The translations under genes and the position numbers were made by a program. A stretch of 64,000 nt of DNA from Bosea sp. (in: a-proteobacteria) (GTDB taxonomy: Bacteria > Pseudomonadota > Alphaproteobacteria > Rhizobiales > Beijerinckiaceae), in the NCBI GenBank assembly GCA_023910605.1, contig JAAVVV010000001.1:2656698-2720697 (forward strand), given 5' to 3'. The notes beneath the pieces are model-generated. The model worked only from the letters and a program-made list of their open reading frames with translations. It was not told the origin of the DNA and ran no database searches. Shown here one piece after another: positions 56,676-62,944 of the stretch (position 1 is its first letter; each line of letters begins with the position of its first letter).

Positions 56676-57698
56676 CTAAAGTTCTGCAACCAACTTTTGA
56701 CTGTTGGGCATCCCTGCCAATGAGATTTCGATTGCCGCGCGCCATTCAGGTCCGGCTTCCAGCGCGGTCTGATATGCCTGCCGCAGCTCAGAATTTCGAT
56801 CTTCTGCCAGCACTTCAATCAGTGCGGCAGCCTGAGCGAGGTCCTTGCGGCGCTTGGCAAGGTTGCCTGCCTGCCGACGCTGCGCAACGATGAGCTTGTG
56901 GATGGCGTAGCGCTCGGGCCGCGGAATCCGCACCAGAACTCCCGCTCTATACAGTGCAACTGCGGGAATTGGGTCGGCTATGAGGTAATTGAGGAAGTGG
57001 AGGCTCTGCGCCCAGACACCCATGACCTCCAGCCTCACGATTCCTTCTTCTTCGCTGAAACTTGGTGCCAGCAGGTCAAGGGCGACACCGCCGCCCTTTC
57101 GGCGCCAGCGGCCTGTCCTTCCTTTCGGGTCGGTCGTCGGGGCGGGTTCGAGATCAAGAGCCGCAAGGGTGTTTGTCAAAGCCACGGGCGGAACGTCATC
57201 TGCAGCCATGGCCAGCGATAGTCGCTCGAAGCTTGCGATGTCGACATCTTCGGTTTGTGCAGGAGCGGCCTGGGTCACGCGCCGACCAATCTCGGCATCA
57301 TAAAGCCGAAAGGCGTGGGTTCCGACCAAGGTTCCACCAACACCAAACACGCCGGAACGAGCCAGCGCGGTCAGCAGACGGCCTGTATCTGCATCCTGTG
57401 CAGGCAAACGCGCTGCGCGCAGCTGAGCCACTATATCCGACGTTCGACGCTCGAAAGCCTTGGCTTCTTCACGGGCGATCCTGGCATTGTGCATGCGCTG
57501 GCGTGTTGCCTCGTCATCAGGCCCGAAATAGTGCTGCACCATTCGGGCGCCGACCCGCTCGTTGGTGTACCAGTACCTCTTCCCGCTGATCACACGGATA
57601 AACGGTGCCCCGTCGACATCAGCAGCGGGGCGGCTGACATGCGCGTCGACGAGATCCTGGTAAAGGGTCTGAATTTGCAGCTGTGTGGTTTGGATCAT
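56676..57698 (-). CDS. GSU2403 family nucleotidyltransferase fold protein
   Basis: A 340-residue protein. The nucleotidyltransferase pattern is GVFGVGGTLVGTHAFRLYDAEIGRR (G-G-x-x-x-G loop) followed by EDVDIASFERL, an acidic pair of the D-x-D kind. The N-terminus has VSGKRYWYTNERVGARMVQHYFGPDDEATRQRM and the C-terminal part is helical with many Arg residues (RPERYAIHKLIVAQRRQAGNLAKRRKDLAQAAALIEVL). Proteins of this kind are linked to toxin or defence systems in mobile regions, but the target is unknown. A palindrome lies just upstream of its start. Confidence 0.75.
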   Translation of the reverse strand: MIQTTQLQIQTLYQDLVDAHVSRPAADVDGAPFIRVISGKRYWYTNERVGARMVQHYFGPDDEATRQRMHNARIAREEAKAFERRTSDIVAQLRAARLPAQDADTGRLLTALARSGVFGVGGTLVGTHAFRLYDAEIGRRVTQAAPAQTEDVDIASFERLSLAMAADDVPPVALTNTLAALDLEPAPTTDPKGRTGRWRRKGGGVALDLLAPSFSEEEGIVRLEVMGVWAQSLHFLNYLIADPIPAVALYRAGVLVRIPRPERYAIHKLIVAQRRQAGNLAKRRKDLAQAAALIEVLAEDRNSELRQAYQTALEAGPEWRAAIEISLAGMPNSQKLVAEL

Positions 57699-57701
57699 GC
57701 G

Positions 57702-57731
57702 TTACATTACATAAAGTATTTTGTAATGTAA
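57702..57731 (-). promoter_or_regulatory. Operator-like inverted repeat upstream of the nucleotidyltransferase
   Basis: TTACATTAC (57702-57710) and GTAATGTAA (57723-57731) are perfect 9-bp arms separated by 12 bases, beginning four bases upstream of the ATG at 57698. Position suggests control of that gene; the arms are AT-rich in a GC-rich neighbourhood. Confidence 0.6.
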
Positions 57732-57737
57732 ATCTGG

Positions 57738-57764
57738 TGACATAGTCTGGGACGGTCTATGTCA
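57738..57764. repeat. Inverted repeat at the left edge of the CCAGCGG array
   Basis: TGACATAG and CTATGTCA are perfect 8-bp arms around 11 bases. The right arm runs straight into TGTCAGGCCCAGCGG, the first repeat of the array. A TGTCA-type start followed by several short repeats resembles the end of a Mu/Tn7-like transposon. Confidence 0.5.
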
Positions 57765-57767
57765 GGC

Positions 57768-57998
57768 CCAGCGGCAATGCCGTTGAGCCATTGCCAGCGC
57801 CGAAAGCGGATCAATTCACGCGATTGCCAGCGGAAAAATCACAGATCGCAGATTCCGCGAGGCAAACGCCAGCGGCACCCCGTACAGCACCGCCTGGAAC
57901 TGTAGCACCAGTTGCCAGCGGCATTTCACAAGTGACTTTATGCCTTCGCCAGCGGGCACAAATCGTCTTTCAGATCGCAATGAGGCGTCCCCCAGCGG
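57768..57998 (+). repeat. Array of short interspersed CCAGCGG repeats
   Basis: CCAGCGG or CCAGCGC starts at 57768, 57794, 57827, 57869, 57915, 57949 and 57992, usually inside a longer TTGCCAGCGG or CGCCAGCGG. Spacings are 26, 33, 42, 46, 34 and 43 bases. An inverted copy (CCCGCTGGC) lies at 58076-58084. Three units extend to CCAGCGG followed by AAAAATCAC, CATTTCAC or GTTAATCAC. The stretch is noncoding. Not a CRISPR array: units are too short and irregular. A transposase- or regulator-binding array is most likely. Confidence 0.7.
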
Positions 57999-58030
57999 GT
58001 TAATCACGCGAACGCGATCGACAGATAACG

Positions 58031-58058
58031 CGGTATCCGGTAGCAAACACATATTACG
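58031..58058 (+). repeat. 28-bp perfect inverted repeat, left copy
   Basis: The 28 bases from CGGTATCCGG to CATATTACG recur as the exact reverse complement at 61799-61826. In this copy they lie 40 bases upstream of the 58098 gene. Confidence 0.85.
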
Positions 58059-58097
58059 GAAATAGCGTTCTCGCATTCCCGCTGGCATACTACGGGA

Positions 58098-58547
58098 ATG
58101 ACGGAAGATGACATCGAAGACGGCTACGAGCGGACGGTTTCAGGGTTGCTCCGCAAGCGCGCGGAGATCGCTGGCGAGGTGAAGGCCAAGCAGGACGAGG
58201 TGCAGCGCCTGCAGACGGACCTCAACGCCCTGGATCGTGCGTTGAGGGTATTCGGTTTGCAGCGCGACCTTTCTGATGTCGTCAAGCGTCCGTCGCGTTC
58301 GTCCCATCTCAAGCGCGGCGAACCGATGCGGTTGGTGCTGAGAGCGATCGCAGTCTCCCCAGGGGCGACGACGCATGAGATCGCAGAGAAAGTGATGGAA
58401 ATCGCCGGACTCGACCGGGACGATGGCGTCGTTCGCGAGGACATGCGCCGCACGGTCTATCAGGCACTGAAGGCGCACCTTGCCAAGGGGCGAGTCCGAA
58501 ACGGCGAGCGGAAGGGTGTCGAGGCGACTTGGGAGCGTGCCGCCTAA
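58098..58547 (+). CDS. Hypothetical protein with coiled coil and winged helix
   Basis: A 149-residue protein. The first 50 residues are heptad-like (LLRKRAEIAGEVKAKQDEVQRLQTDLNALDRALRVF). The C-terminal half resembles a winged helix: PMRLVLRAIAVSPGATTHEIAEKVMEIAG, then VREDMRRTVYQALKAHLAKGRVRNG. A DNA-binding accessory protein is likely. Its stop is interleaved with that of the convergent IS1595 transposase (4-base overlap). The upstream 320 bases contain the repeat array, so this is the nearest candidate to bind it. Confidence 0.65.
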   Translation: MTEDDIEDGYERTVSGLLRKRAEIAGEVKAKQDEVQRLQTDLNALDRALRVFGLQRDLSDVVKRPSRSSHLKRGEPMRLVLRAIAVSPGATTHEIAEKVMEIAGLDRDDGVVREDMRRTVYQALKAHLAKGRVRNGERKGVEATWERAA

Positions 58548-59614
58548 GCGCCCGGAGGCGGTGGAGCGGCAGTGCCCGCAGCGCGGCGTTGCCAGTAGCC
58601 GGACCACCGCTTCGACTTCGGATGCGTTGCGGCAGCCTGCACAACGAGCTTGAACTGCGTGCCGTTCGGGATCCGGCGTGCATCCTCGCGCCATGCCATT
58701 TCCTTGGCGTAGGCGTCCAGGTAAGGGCCCGCGATATGGTGATGGATGCCGATCTCGCTGCGCCGGAGCCGGGAGAAGAAGCCTTCCGCGCTATTCGTGC
58801 AGGCTCCCTCGAAGGAATAGCCGTCCTTGTCATGGTTGATGCGTTTGGTCTCGAACCTGTCGTCGTATTCGACATCGTTCCACCACGGCGCTTCGTCCGC
58901 GTGGATAGTGCTCCCAGGCTTGACCCGCTCGCGCACCGTCTTGGCACCTTGGCTCTCGTGCCGCACGACGAACGGCAGCGTGCGTCCGCCTCGTTCACGC
59001 ATCACCACCACACTCCTGCGCTTGCCGGACTGATTTTCCTTCAGGCTGCGGTTGACACGGTCTTTGACCAGATTTTCCGGTTTCACGTATCCACCGAAGT
59101 TCGCGCCGTCGATCTCGACAACCCCCTCGGCCATCCGCGCGTCGGTCTCTATGCCGAGAGCTTCCCTGAGCTTGTGCAGCATCACGAAGCATGTCTTGTG
59201 TTGTCCGCGAAACAGGCGACCCAGTTGCAGCGCCGCCTCGCCCTTGGCACCGTCGACGAAGGTCATGATGCCGAAGAGGATCTTCTTGATCGGCATTTTT
59301 CGACCGTGGAAGATCGTGCCCGATGTCGCCGAAAACTGCTTGAGGCAGGCTTGGCAGGTGAAGATGGGACGCGTCCCGTCGGGCTTCTTGTGGCGGTAGA
59401 CGGCTAGGCATCCGCAGCCGGGGCAATAGGGTTCCCCACCGGCGTCTGCCCATCGGACATCGCAAAACAGCTTATGAGCTTCTTCATCCGTCAGCTGTGC
59501 GACCTCGTAGGCGCTGTTGGTGCGTGCCGCAGCGCTCTGCAGATACGGCTGACCACGACGTCGTTTAGCGACGCCGCTCTTGCCCTCCTTTCCCGATTGC
59601 TCGATGCCCATCAT
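58544..59614 (-). CDS. IS1595 family transposase
   Basis: A 356-residue transposase with an N-terminal zinc ribbon (EPYCPGCGCLAVYRHKKPDGTRPIFTCQACLKQFSATSGTIFHGRKMPIKKIL) and an IS1595 DDE-type core: VEIDGANFGGYVKPENL, GSTIHADEAPWWNDV and CTNSAEGFFSRLRRSEIGIHHHIAGPYLDAYAKEMAWRED. Elements of this family often carry passenger genes. I could not fix the element ends. Confidence 0.9.
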   Translation of the reverse strand: MMGIEQSGKEGKSGVAKRRRGQPYLQSAAARTNSAYEVAQLTDEEAHKLFCDVRWADAGGEPYCPGCGCLAVYRHKKPDGTRPIFTCQACLKQFSATSGTIFHGRKMPIKKILFGIMTFVDGAKGEAALQLGRLFRGQHKTCFVMLHKLREALGIETDARMAEGVVEIDGANFGGYVKPENLVKDRVNRSLKENQSGKRRSVVVMRERGGRTLPFVVRHESQGAKTVRERVKPGSTIHADEAPWWNDVEYDDRFETKRINHDKDGYSFEGACTNSAEGFFSRLRRSEIGIHHHIAGPYLDAYAKEMAWREDARRIPNGTQFKLVVQAAATHPKSKRWSGYWQRRAAGTAAPPPPGA

Positions 59615-59646
59615 CAGGCGATGTTGGCATTATATGGCGTCCAAAG

Positions 59647-59665
59647 GTCAACGATAAGCGTTGAC
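59647..59665. promoter_or_regulatory. Operator-like palindrome between IS1595 and XRE genes
   Basis: GTCAACG-ATAAG-CGTTGAC has perfect 7-bp arms. It lies 24 bases upstream of the proposed XRE start and 33 bases upstream of the divergent transposase start, so an XRE dimer could repress both. Confidence 0.6.
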
Positions 59666-59688
59666 GTTGGTTAAGAAAGTTGTTCTCG

Positions 59689-59952
59689 ATGGGCATGATC
59701 ATTACTCCTGAACAGTGCCGCGCGGCGCGGGCTTGGTTGGATTGGAAGCAATCCGAACTTGCGGAGGCCGCATCTGTGTCGGCATCGACCGTCCGCGACT
59801 TCGAAAAAGAGCGGCGTATACCGACAGCGGCGAACGCCCGGGCAATCGTGATAGCCTTAAGCCGGGCAGGCATTGTCCTCACTTGGGACGAACGAGGTCT
59901 GCCTCTAGGCGTCGAGCGCAAAAGGATCCTTGACGCGCCAACTCAGATGTGA
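59689..59952 (+). CDS. XRE family transcriptional regulator
   Basis: An 87-residue protein. MIITPEQCRAARAWLDWKQSELAEAASVSASTVRDFEKERRIPTAANARAIVIALSRAGI is a Cro/CI-type HTH. The short tail reads VLTWDERGLPLGVE. ATG 59689 or 59695 both fit; a TTG at 59680 is less likely. It probably binds the palindrome just upstream and controls itself and the IS1595 transposase. Confidence 0.88.
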   Translation: MGMIITPEQCRAARAWLDWKQSELAEAASVSASTVRDFEKERRIPTAANARAIVIALSRAGIVLTWDERGLPLGVERKRILDAPTQM

Positions 59953-59980
59953 GTCTATGCGCGCCAAGGGTCGAATTCCG

Positions 59981-60051
59981 AGCGGATGACGGGATTCGAA
60001 CCCGCTGTCGTCACGTGGGGCGTGCTGCCAGTCCTAACCGGCTCCATCCGC
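59981..60051 (-). other. Degenerate tRNA-like sequence
   Basis: On the minus strand GCGGATG (60051-60045) pairs with CATCCGC (59988-59982), and a T-arm GCGGG-TTCGAAT-CCCGT and a D-arm GCC/GGC are present. The anticodon arm is defective: CACG/CGTG encloses only CCCCA, two bases short of a seven-base loop, with no U33. No CCA is encoded. It could be a tRNA remnant, an integration site or a tRNA mimic, and I cannot give an amino acid. Confidence 0.45.
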
Positions 60052-60091
60052 ATCGAACAGGGCTCCGGCTGCAACCGGGGCCCTGGTCATT

Positions 60092-60556
60092 TCAGAGTTC
60101 CTCTCCGGCCTCCGCCTTGCGGCGGCCCTCGTCCGTTAGGAACCAAACTCGGCTCTGGTTCAAGGCAAGCCCCGCAGTTTTCAAGTGTGCCTTCGCCTTT
60201 TCGCTCATTGAGCGCGACCAACCTTCCGCCATCACCATGTCGTCAATCTCCTTCGCGCTCTTGTTGCCCTCTTTGAGGGCGTTCCACATCAAAGTCAGCG
60301 CAGGTCGACGGGGTCGCGCGCCGCTCGGATTTGCCACCACAACCTCCGGCTTACCGAACTCGACATCCGTCCCGCTATCCGGCGCTAGCGCCAATAAAGC
60401 CAAGCGCTGCCGGAAAGCTGCTATCTTCGCCTGGTGGTTCCGGGCGGCCGTTAGTATCCGCTCGGCGACTTCGGCCTGGATTTCACGGACCTCCGCCGCA
60501 AAGGCGGCCTCGGCTTGTGCGATGCCTGCGGCGATCTCCTTCGCCTCAACTCCCAA
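60092..60556 (-). CDS. Hypothetical protein with coiled coil and winged-helix-like C-terminus
   Basis: A 154-residue protein. The N-terminal half is alanine-rich and coiled (EIAAGIAQAEAAFAAEVREIQAEVAERILTAARNHQAKIAAFRQRLALLALAP). The C-terminal half reads PRRPALTLMWNALKEGNKSAKEIDDMVMAEGWSRSMSEKAKAHLKTAGLALNQSRVWFLTDEGRRKAE, suggesting a DNA-binding fold. Its layout is the same as that of the 58098 gene, though the sequences are not similar by eye. Confidence 0.65.
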   Translation of the reverse strand: MGVEAKEIAAGIAQAEAAFAAEVREIQAEVAERILTAARNHQAKIAAFRQRLALLALAPDSGTDVEFGKPEVVVANPSGARPRRPALTLMWNALKEGNKSAKEIDDMVMAEGWSRSMSEKAKAHLKTAGLALNQSRVWFLTDEGRRKAEAGEEL

Positions 60557-60673
60557 TGACGCCTCCCGTAATTTCCTTCTTTTCCGTATCTCATCCTCGT
60601 AGGCTGTACAAGTCGAATCTATCCGTCAGCGTTACGCTTCCGTTCAGCCGCTTTTTCCGGTAACATCGACAGC

Positions 60674-61015
60674 ATGGACCAGATCGCAGGATCAAGCATT
60701 GTGGAAGGGGGGCTAGACCAAAGCCGCCGCGCTCGCCTTGAGCGTTTGGCTGCGCGCTATGTCTGGTGGACACCACCGGAGCGTACGGTTGATGAGAACA
60801 TGCCCAGGCTCATCGCCGCGGTCGTAGAGATGGCGACTTGGGAAGACGCTGTCGACCTTGAGCGGCTCGTCGGTGCCGACGTCATCTCCGACGTTCTGGA
60901 CAACCCGCCGCCTGGTGTCGTCTCTGCTAAGTCGCTCGCCTATTGGCACACCCGCCTCGGTCGCCAAGGTGAGCCACCGGCTCCGAGAAGTCGGTTTGGA
61001 AGCAGCAATTCATGA
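60674..61015 (+). CDS. Probable antitoxin of the AbiEii-type pair
   Basis: A 113-residue protein: RARLERLAARYVWWTPPERTVDENMPRLIAAVVEMATWEDAVDLERLVGADVISDVLDNPPPGVVSAKSLAYWHTRLG. The ending YWHTRLG is a recurring feature of small proteins encoded before AbiEii-like toxins. It shares ATGA with the toxin gene. The antitoxin role is inferred from position and size. Confidence 0.7.
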   Translation: MDQIAGSSIVEGGLDQSRRARLERLAARYVWWTPPERTVDENMPRLIAAVVEMATWEDAVDLERLVGADVISDVLDNPPPGVVSAKSLAYWHTRLGRQGEPPAPRSRFGSSNS

Positions 61016-61704
61016 GACCCAAGCTTGATATCTTGCCGTCAGCGCAGCGGTCACTATGGCCGCATCTGCGCGAGCTTCCCGATGACTTCGTGCTGTATGG
61101 CGGGACGGCGATCGCCCTTCGACTTGGGCATCGCGAGTCGATCGATTTCGATTTCTTCACAGACGAACCGCTTCCGGATGCCCGAAAAGACCGCTTGAAG
61201 GCTGAAATGCCGTTCCTACGACACGCTGACGTCATCCAATCCGATGCGGACACCTTCACGCTTCTGGCTCCTATCGATCAGTCAACAGTAAAAATCTCAT
61301 TCTTCGGCGGCCTGAAGGTCGGACGGGTTGCGAAGCCGGACAAGACCGACGATGAGGTGGCGTGCGTGGCGTCCCTTGAGGACTTGCTGGCGCACAAGCT
61401 CAAGGTCATCCACGACCGCGCCGAGGGCAAGGATTATCAGGACATCGCCGAGATGCTCGAGCAAGGCATGGACCTCGCCCACGGCCTCGGAGGACGGCTG
61501 GCGTTGTTCGGGCCAAGCGTGCCGACGATGACGACGGTCAAGGCACTCACCTGGTTCAAGGACATCAACGAACCATGGCGTCTACCGGACCCCAGCAGGC
61601 AGATCATCCTGGAAGCAGTCAGGAAGCTCCCGGCCCGAATTCCCGAGGTCGAGATCGAAGCCGCGACGCTGCGCTGCGCTTCCGGCTCGAGCTACACGCC
61701 GTAG
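61012..61704 (+). CDS. Nucleotidyltransferase AbiEii/AbiGii toxin family protein
   Basis: A 230-residue nucleotidyltransferase. The motif LYGGTAIALRLGHRESIDFDFFTD has the Gly pair at residues 30-31 and metal-binding Asp at 45 and 47. VACVASLEDLLAHKLKVIHDRAEGKDYQDIAEML is the second conserved region. AbiEii-type toxins transfer nucleotides to their targets (tRNA acceptor ends in the MenT branch) and are held in check by the adjacent antitoxin. Overlap with the upstream gene is four bases. Confidence 0.88.
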   Translation: MRPKLDILPSAQRSLWPHLRELPDDFVLYGGTAIALRLGHRESIDFDFFTDEPLPDARKDRLKAEMPFLRHADVIQSDADTFTLLAPIDQSTVKISFFGGLKVGRVAKPDKTDDEVACVASLEDLLAHKLKVIHDRAEGKDYQDIAEMLEQGMDLAHGLGGRLALFGPSVPTMTTVKALTWFKDINEPWRLPDPSRQIILEAVRKLPARIPEVEIEAATLRCASGSSYTP

Positions 61705-61793
61705 TCGAGCGGAACAACGTTTACCCCTACACAGCCTGCCGAGGCTCCCGTTCGTGACGGATCAAGGCGTAGCATACGCGTGACTTTAGGATT

Positions 61794-61993
61794 TTAGGCG
61801 TAATATGTGTTTGCTACCGGATACCGAGATAACGACATCGCATGAGACCGCTCTTGGCAAATCGCTTTTACAGCTGGATCATCAGGCATCAATTTGATGA
61901 ATGACAGGACCATGCGCCGTCCAATCAAATCCCAGATGTCGCTCCTCGAAGTGATGGCAAACGAACACTGCCAGCGTTTGCGTTGCATCAAGT
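61794..61993 (-). pseudogene. C-terminal fragment of an unknown gene cut by IS66 copy 3
   Basis: The frame entering from the IS66 end reads LMQRKRWQCSFAITSRSDIWDLIGRRMVLSFIKLMPDDPAVKAICQERSHAMSLSRYPVANTYYA and stops at 61794. It looks like the genuine end of a protein. The last ten codons fall in the 28-bp repeat. I do not recognise the family. The 89 bases between this fragment and the AbiEii gene hold nothing I can name. Confidence 0.5.
61799..61826 (-). repeat. 28-bp perfect inverted repeat, right copy
   Basis: The exact reverse complement of 58031-58058. It encodes the RYPVANTYY end of the truncated minus-strand frame at 61794. Confidence 0.85.
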
Positions 61994-62097
61994 GTAAGCG
62001 TTCTGCCATGGCTGCCTTGCGCGGGGGCGGGTCCGGCATCGTATGAGCATGGTCTGGACGGTTGTTGTCGTCCTTAAGCCTATGCGCAAGGACGGCT

Positions 62098-62511
62098 ATG
62101 GACACCCGGACGGAGATTATCAGCCAGGTTGAGCGCCGTCGTCGCTGGAGCGTCGAGGAGAAGGTGCGGCTTCTGGAGGCGACGATGCAGCCGGGCGCTT
62201 CTGTGGCGGCGGTTGCGGATCGGCATGGGGTGAGCCGGAGCCTGCTGTTTTACTGGCGCAAGCAGGCGAAGGCGGGGCTGATGCCGGGCGTGACGCCGCT
62301 GGCCTCGCTGGAGGCTCCGGTCTTCGCGCCTGTTGTCATCGCAGCCGAAGCGCAGCCGGGACAGAAGCCTTCACCAAAGCCCCCGCGCAAGATGGCTCCG
62401 CGTGCCGACTGCACGGTGGAGGTCAGCTTGAGCAACGGCCGGGTGCTGAAGGCGGATGAGGGTATCGCGCCTGAGCGGCTTTCGGCTCTTGTCGCAGCGC
62501 TCGACCGATGA
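62098..62511 (+). CDS. tnpA: IS66 accessory protein TnpA (copy 3)
   Basis: A 137-residue protein identical to those of copies 1 and 2, with the HTH_8-like region; ATGA overlap with tnpB. Confidence 0.9.
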   Translation: MDTRTEIISQVERRRRWSVEEKVRLLEATMQPGASVAAVADRHGVSRSLLFYWRKQAKAGLMPGVTPLASLEAPVFAPVVIAAEAQPGQKPSPKPPRKMAPRADCTVEVSLSNGRVLKADEGIAPERLSALVAALDR

Positions 62512-62870
62512 CGCCACAAACCCTGACCTCGCCTTTGGCGGGCGCGCGCATCTACATGGCGCTGGCACCTGTGGATATGAGGAAGGGCTTCGACGGGCTG
62601 TCGATGGTGGTGCAGGATCTTTTGAAGAAGGATCCGTTCCGCGGCCACCTGTTCATTTTCCGGGGCAAGCGCGCTGATCTGGTGAAGATTCTGATGTGGG
62701 ACGGCACGGGGCTTTGCCTGTTCGCCAAGCGGCTGGAGCGTGGCCGCTTCGTCTGGGCAGTGACGCAGGATGGCGAGGTTGTACTGACGCCCGCACAGCT
62801 GTCGATGCTGCTCGAAGGCATCGACTGGCGCTCGCCGTTACGCACGGATCAGCCACGACGTGCGGGGTGA
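62508..62870 (+). CDS. tnpB: IS66 accessory protein TnpB (copy 3)
   Basis: A 120-residue IS66 Orf2 protein identical to the other two copies. Confidence 0.93.
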   Translation: MTPQTLTSPLAGARIYMALAPVDMRKGFDGLSMVVQDLLKKDPFRGHLFIFRGKRADLVKILMWDGTGLCLFAKRLERGRFVWAVTQDGEVVLTPAQLSMLLEGIDWRSPLRTDQPRRAG

Positions 62871-62944
62871 AGTGCTTCGCGCAAAAGGTCAAGATCGACA
62901 TTGATTCAATAGCTTGACCCCATCTGCCCTGGTATCTTCACCTC

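Noticed and set aside
57768..57998. CRISPR array
   Set aside because: Repeats are only 7-10 bp, spacings vary from 26 to 46 bases and no cas genes are near.
59981..60051. Functional canonical tRNA
   Set aside because: The anticodon loop is two bases short with no U33; listed only as tRNA-like.
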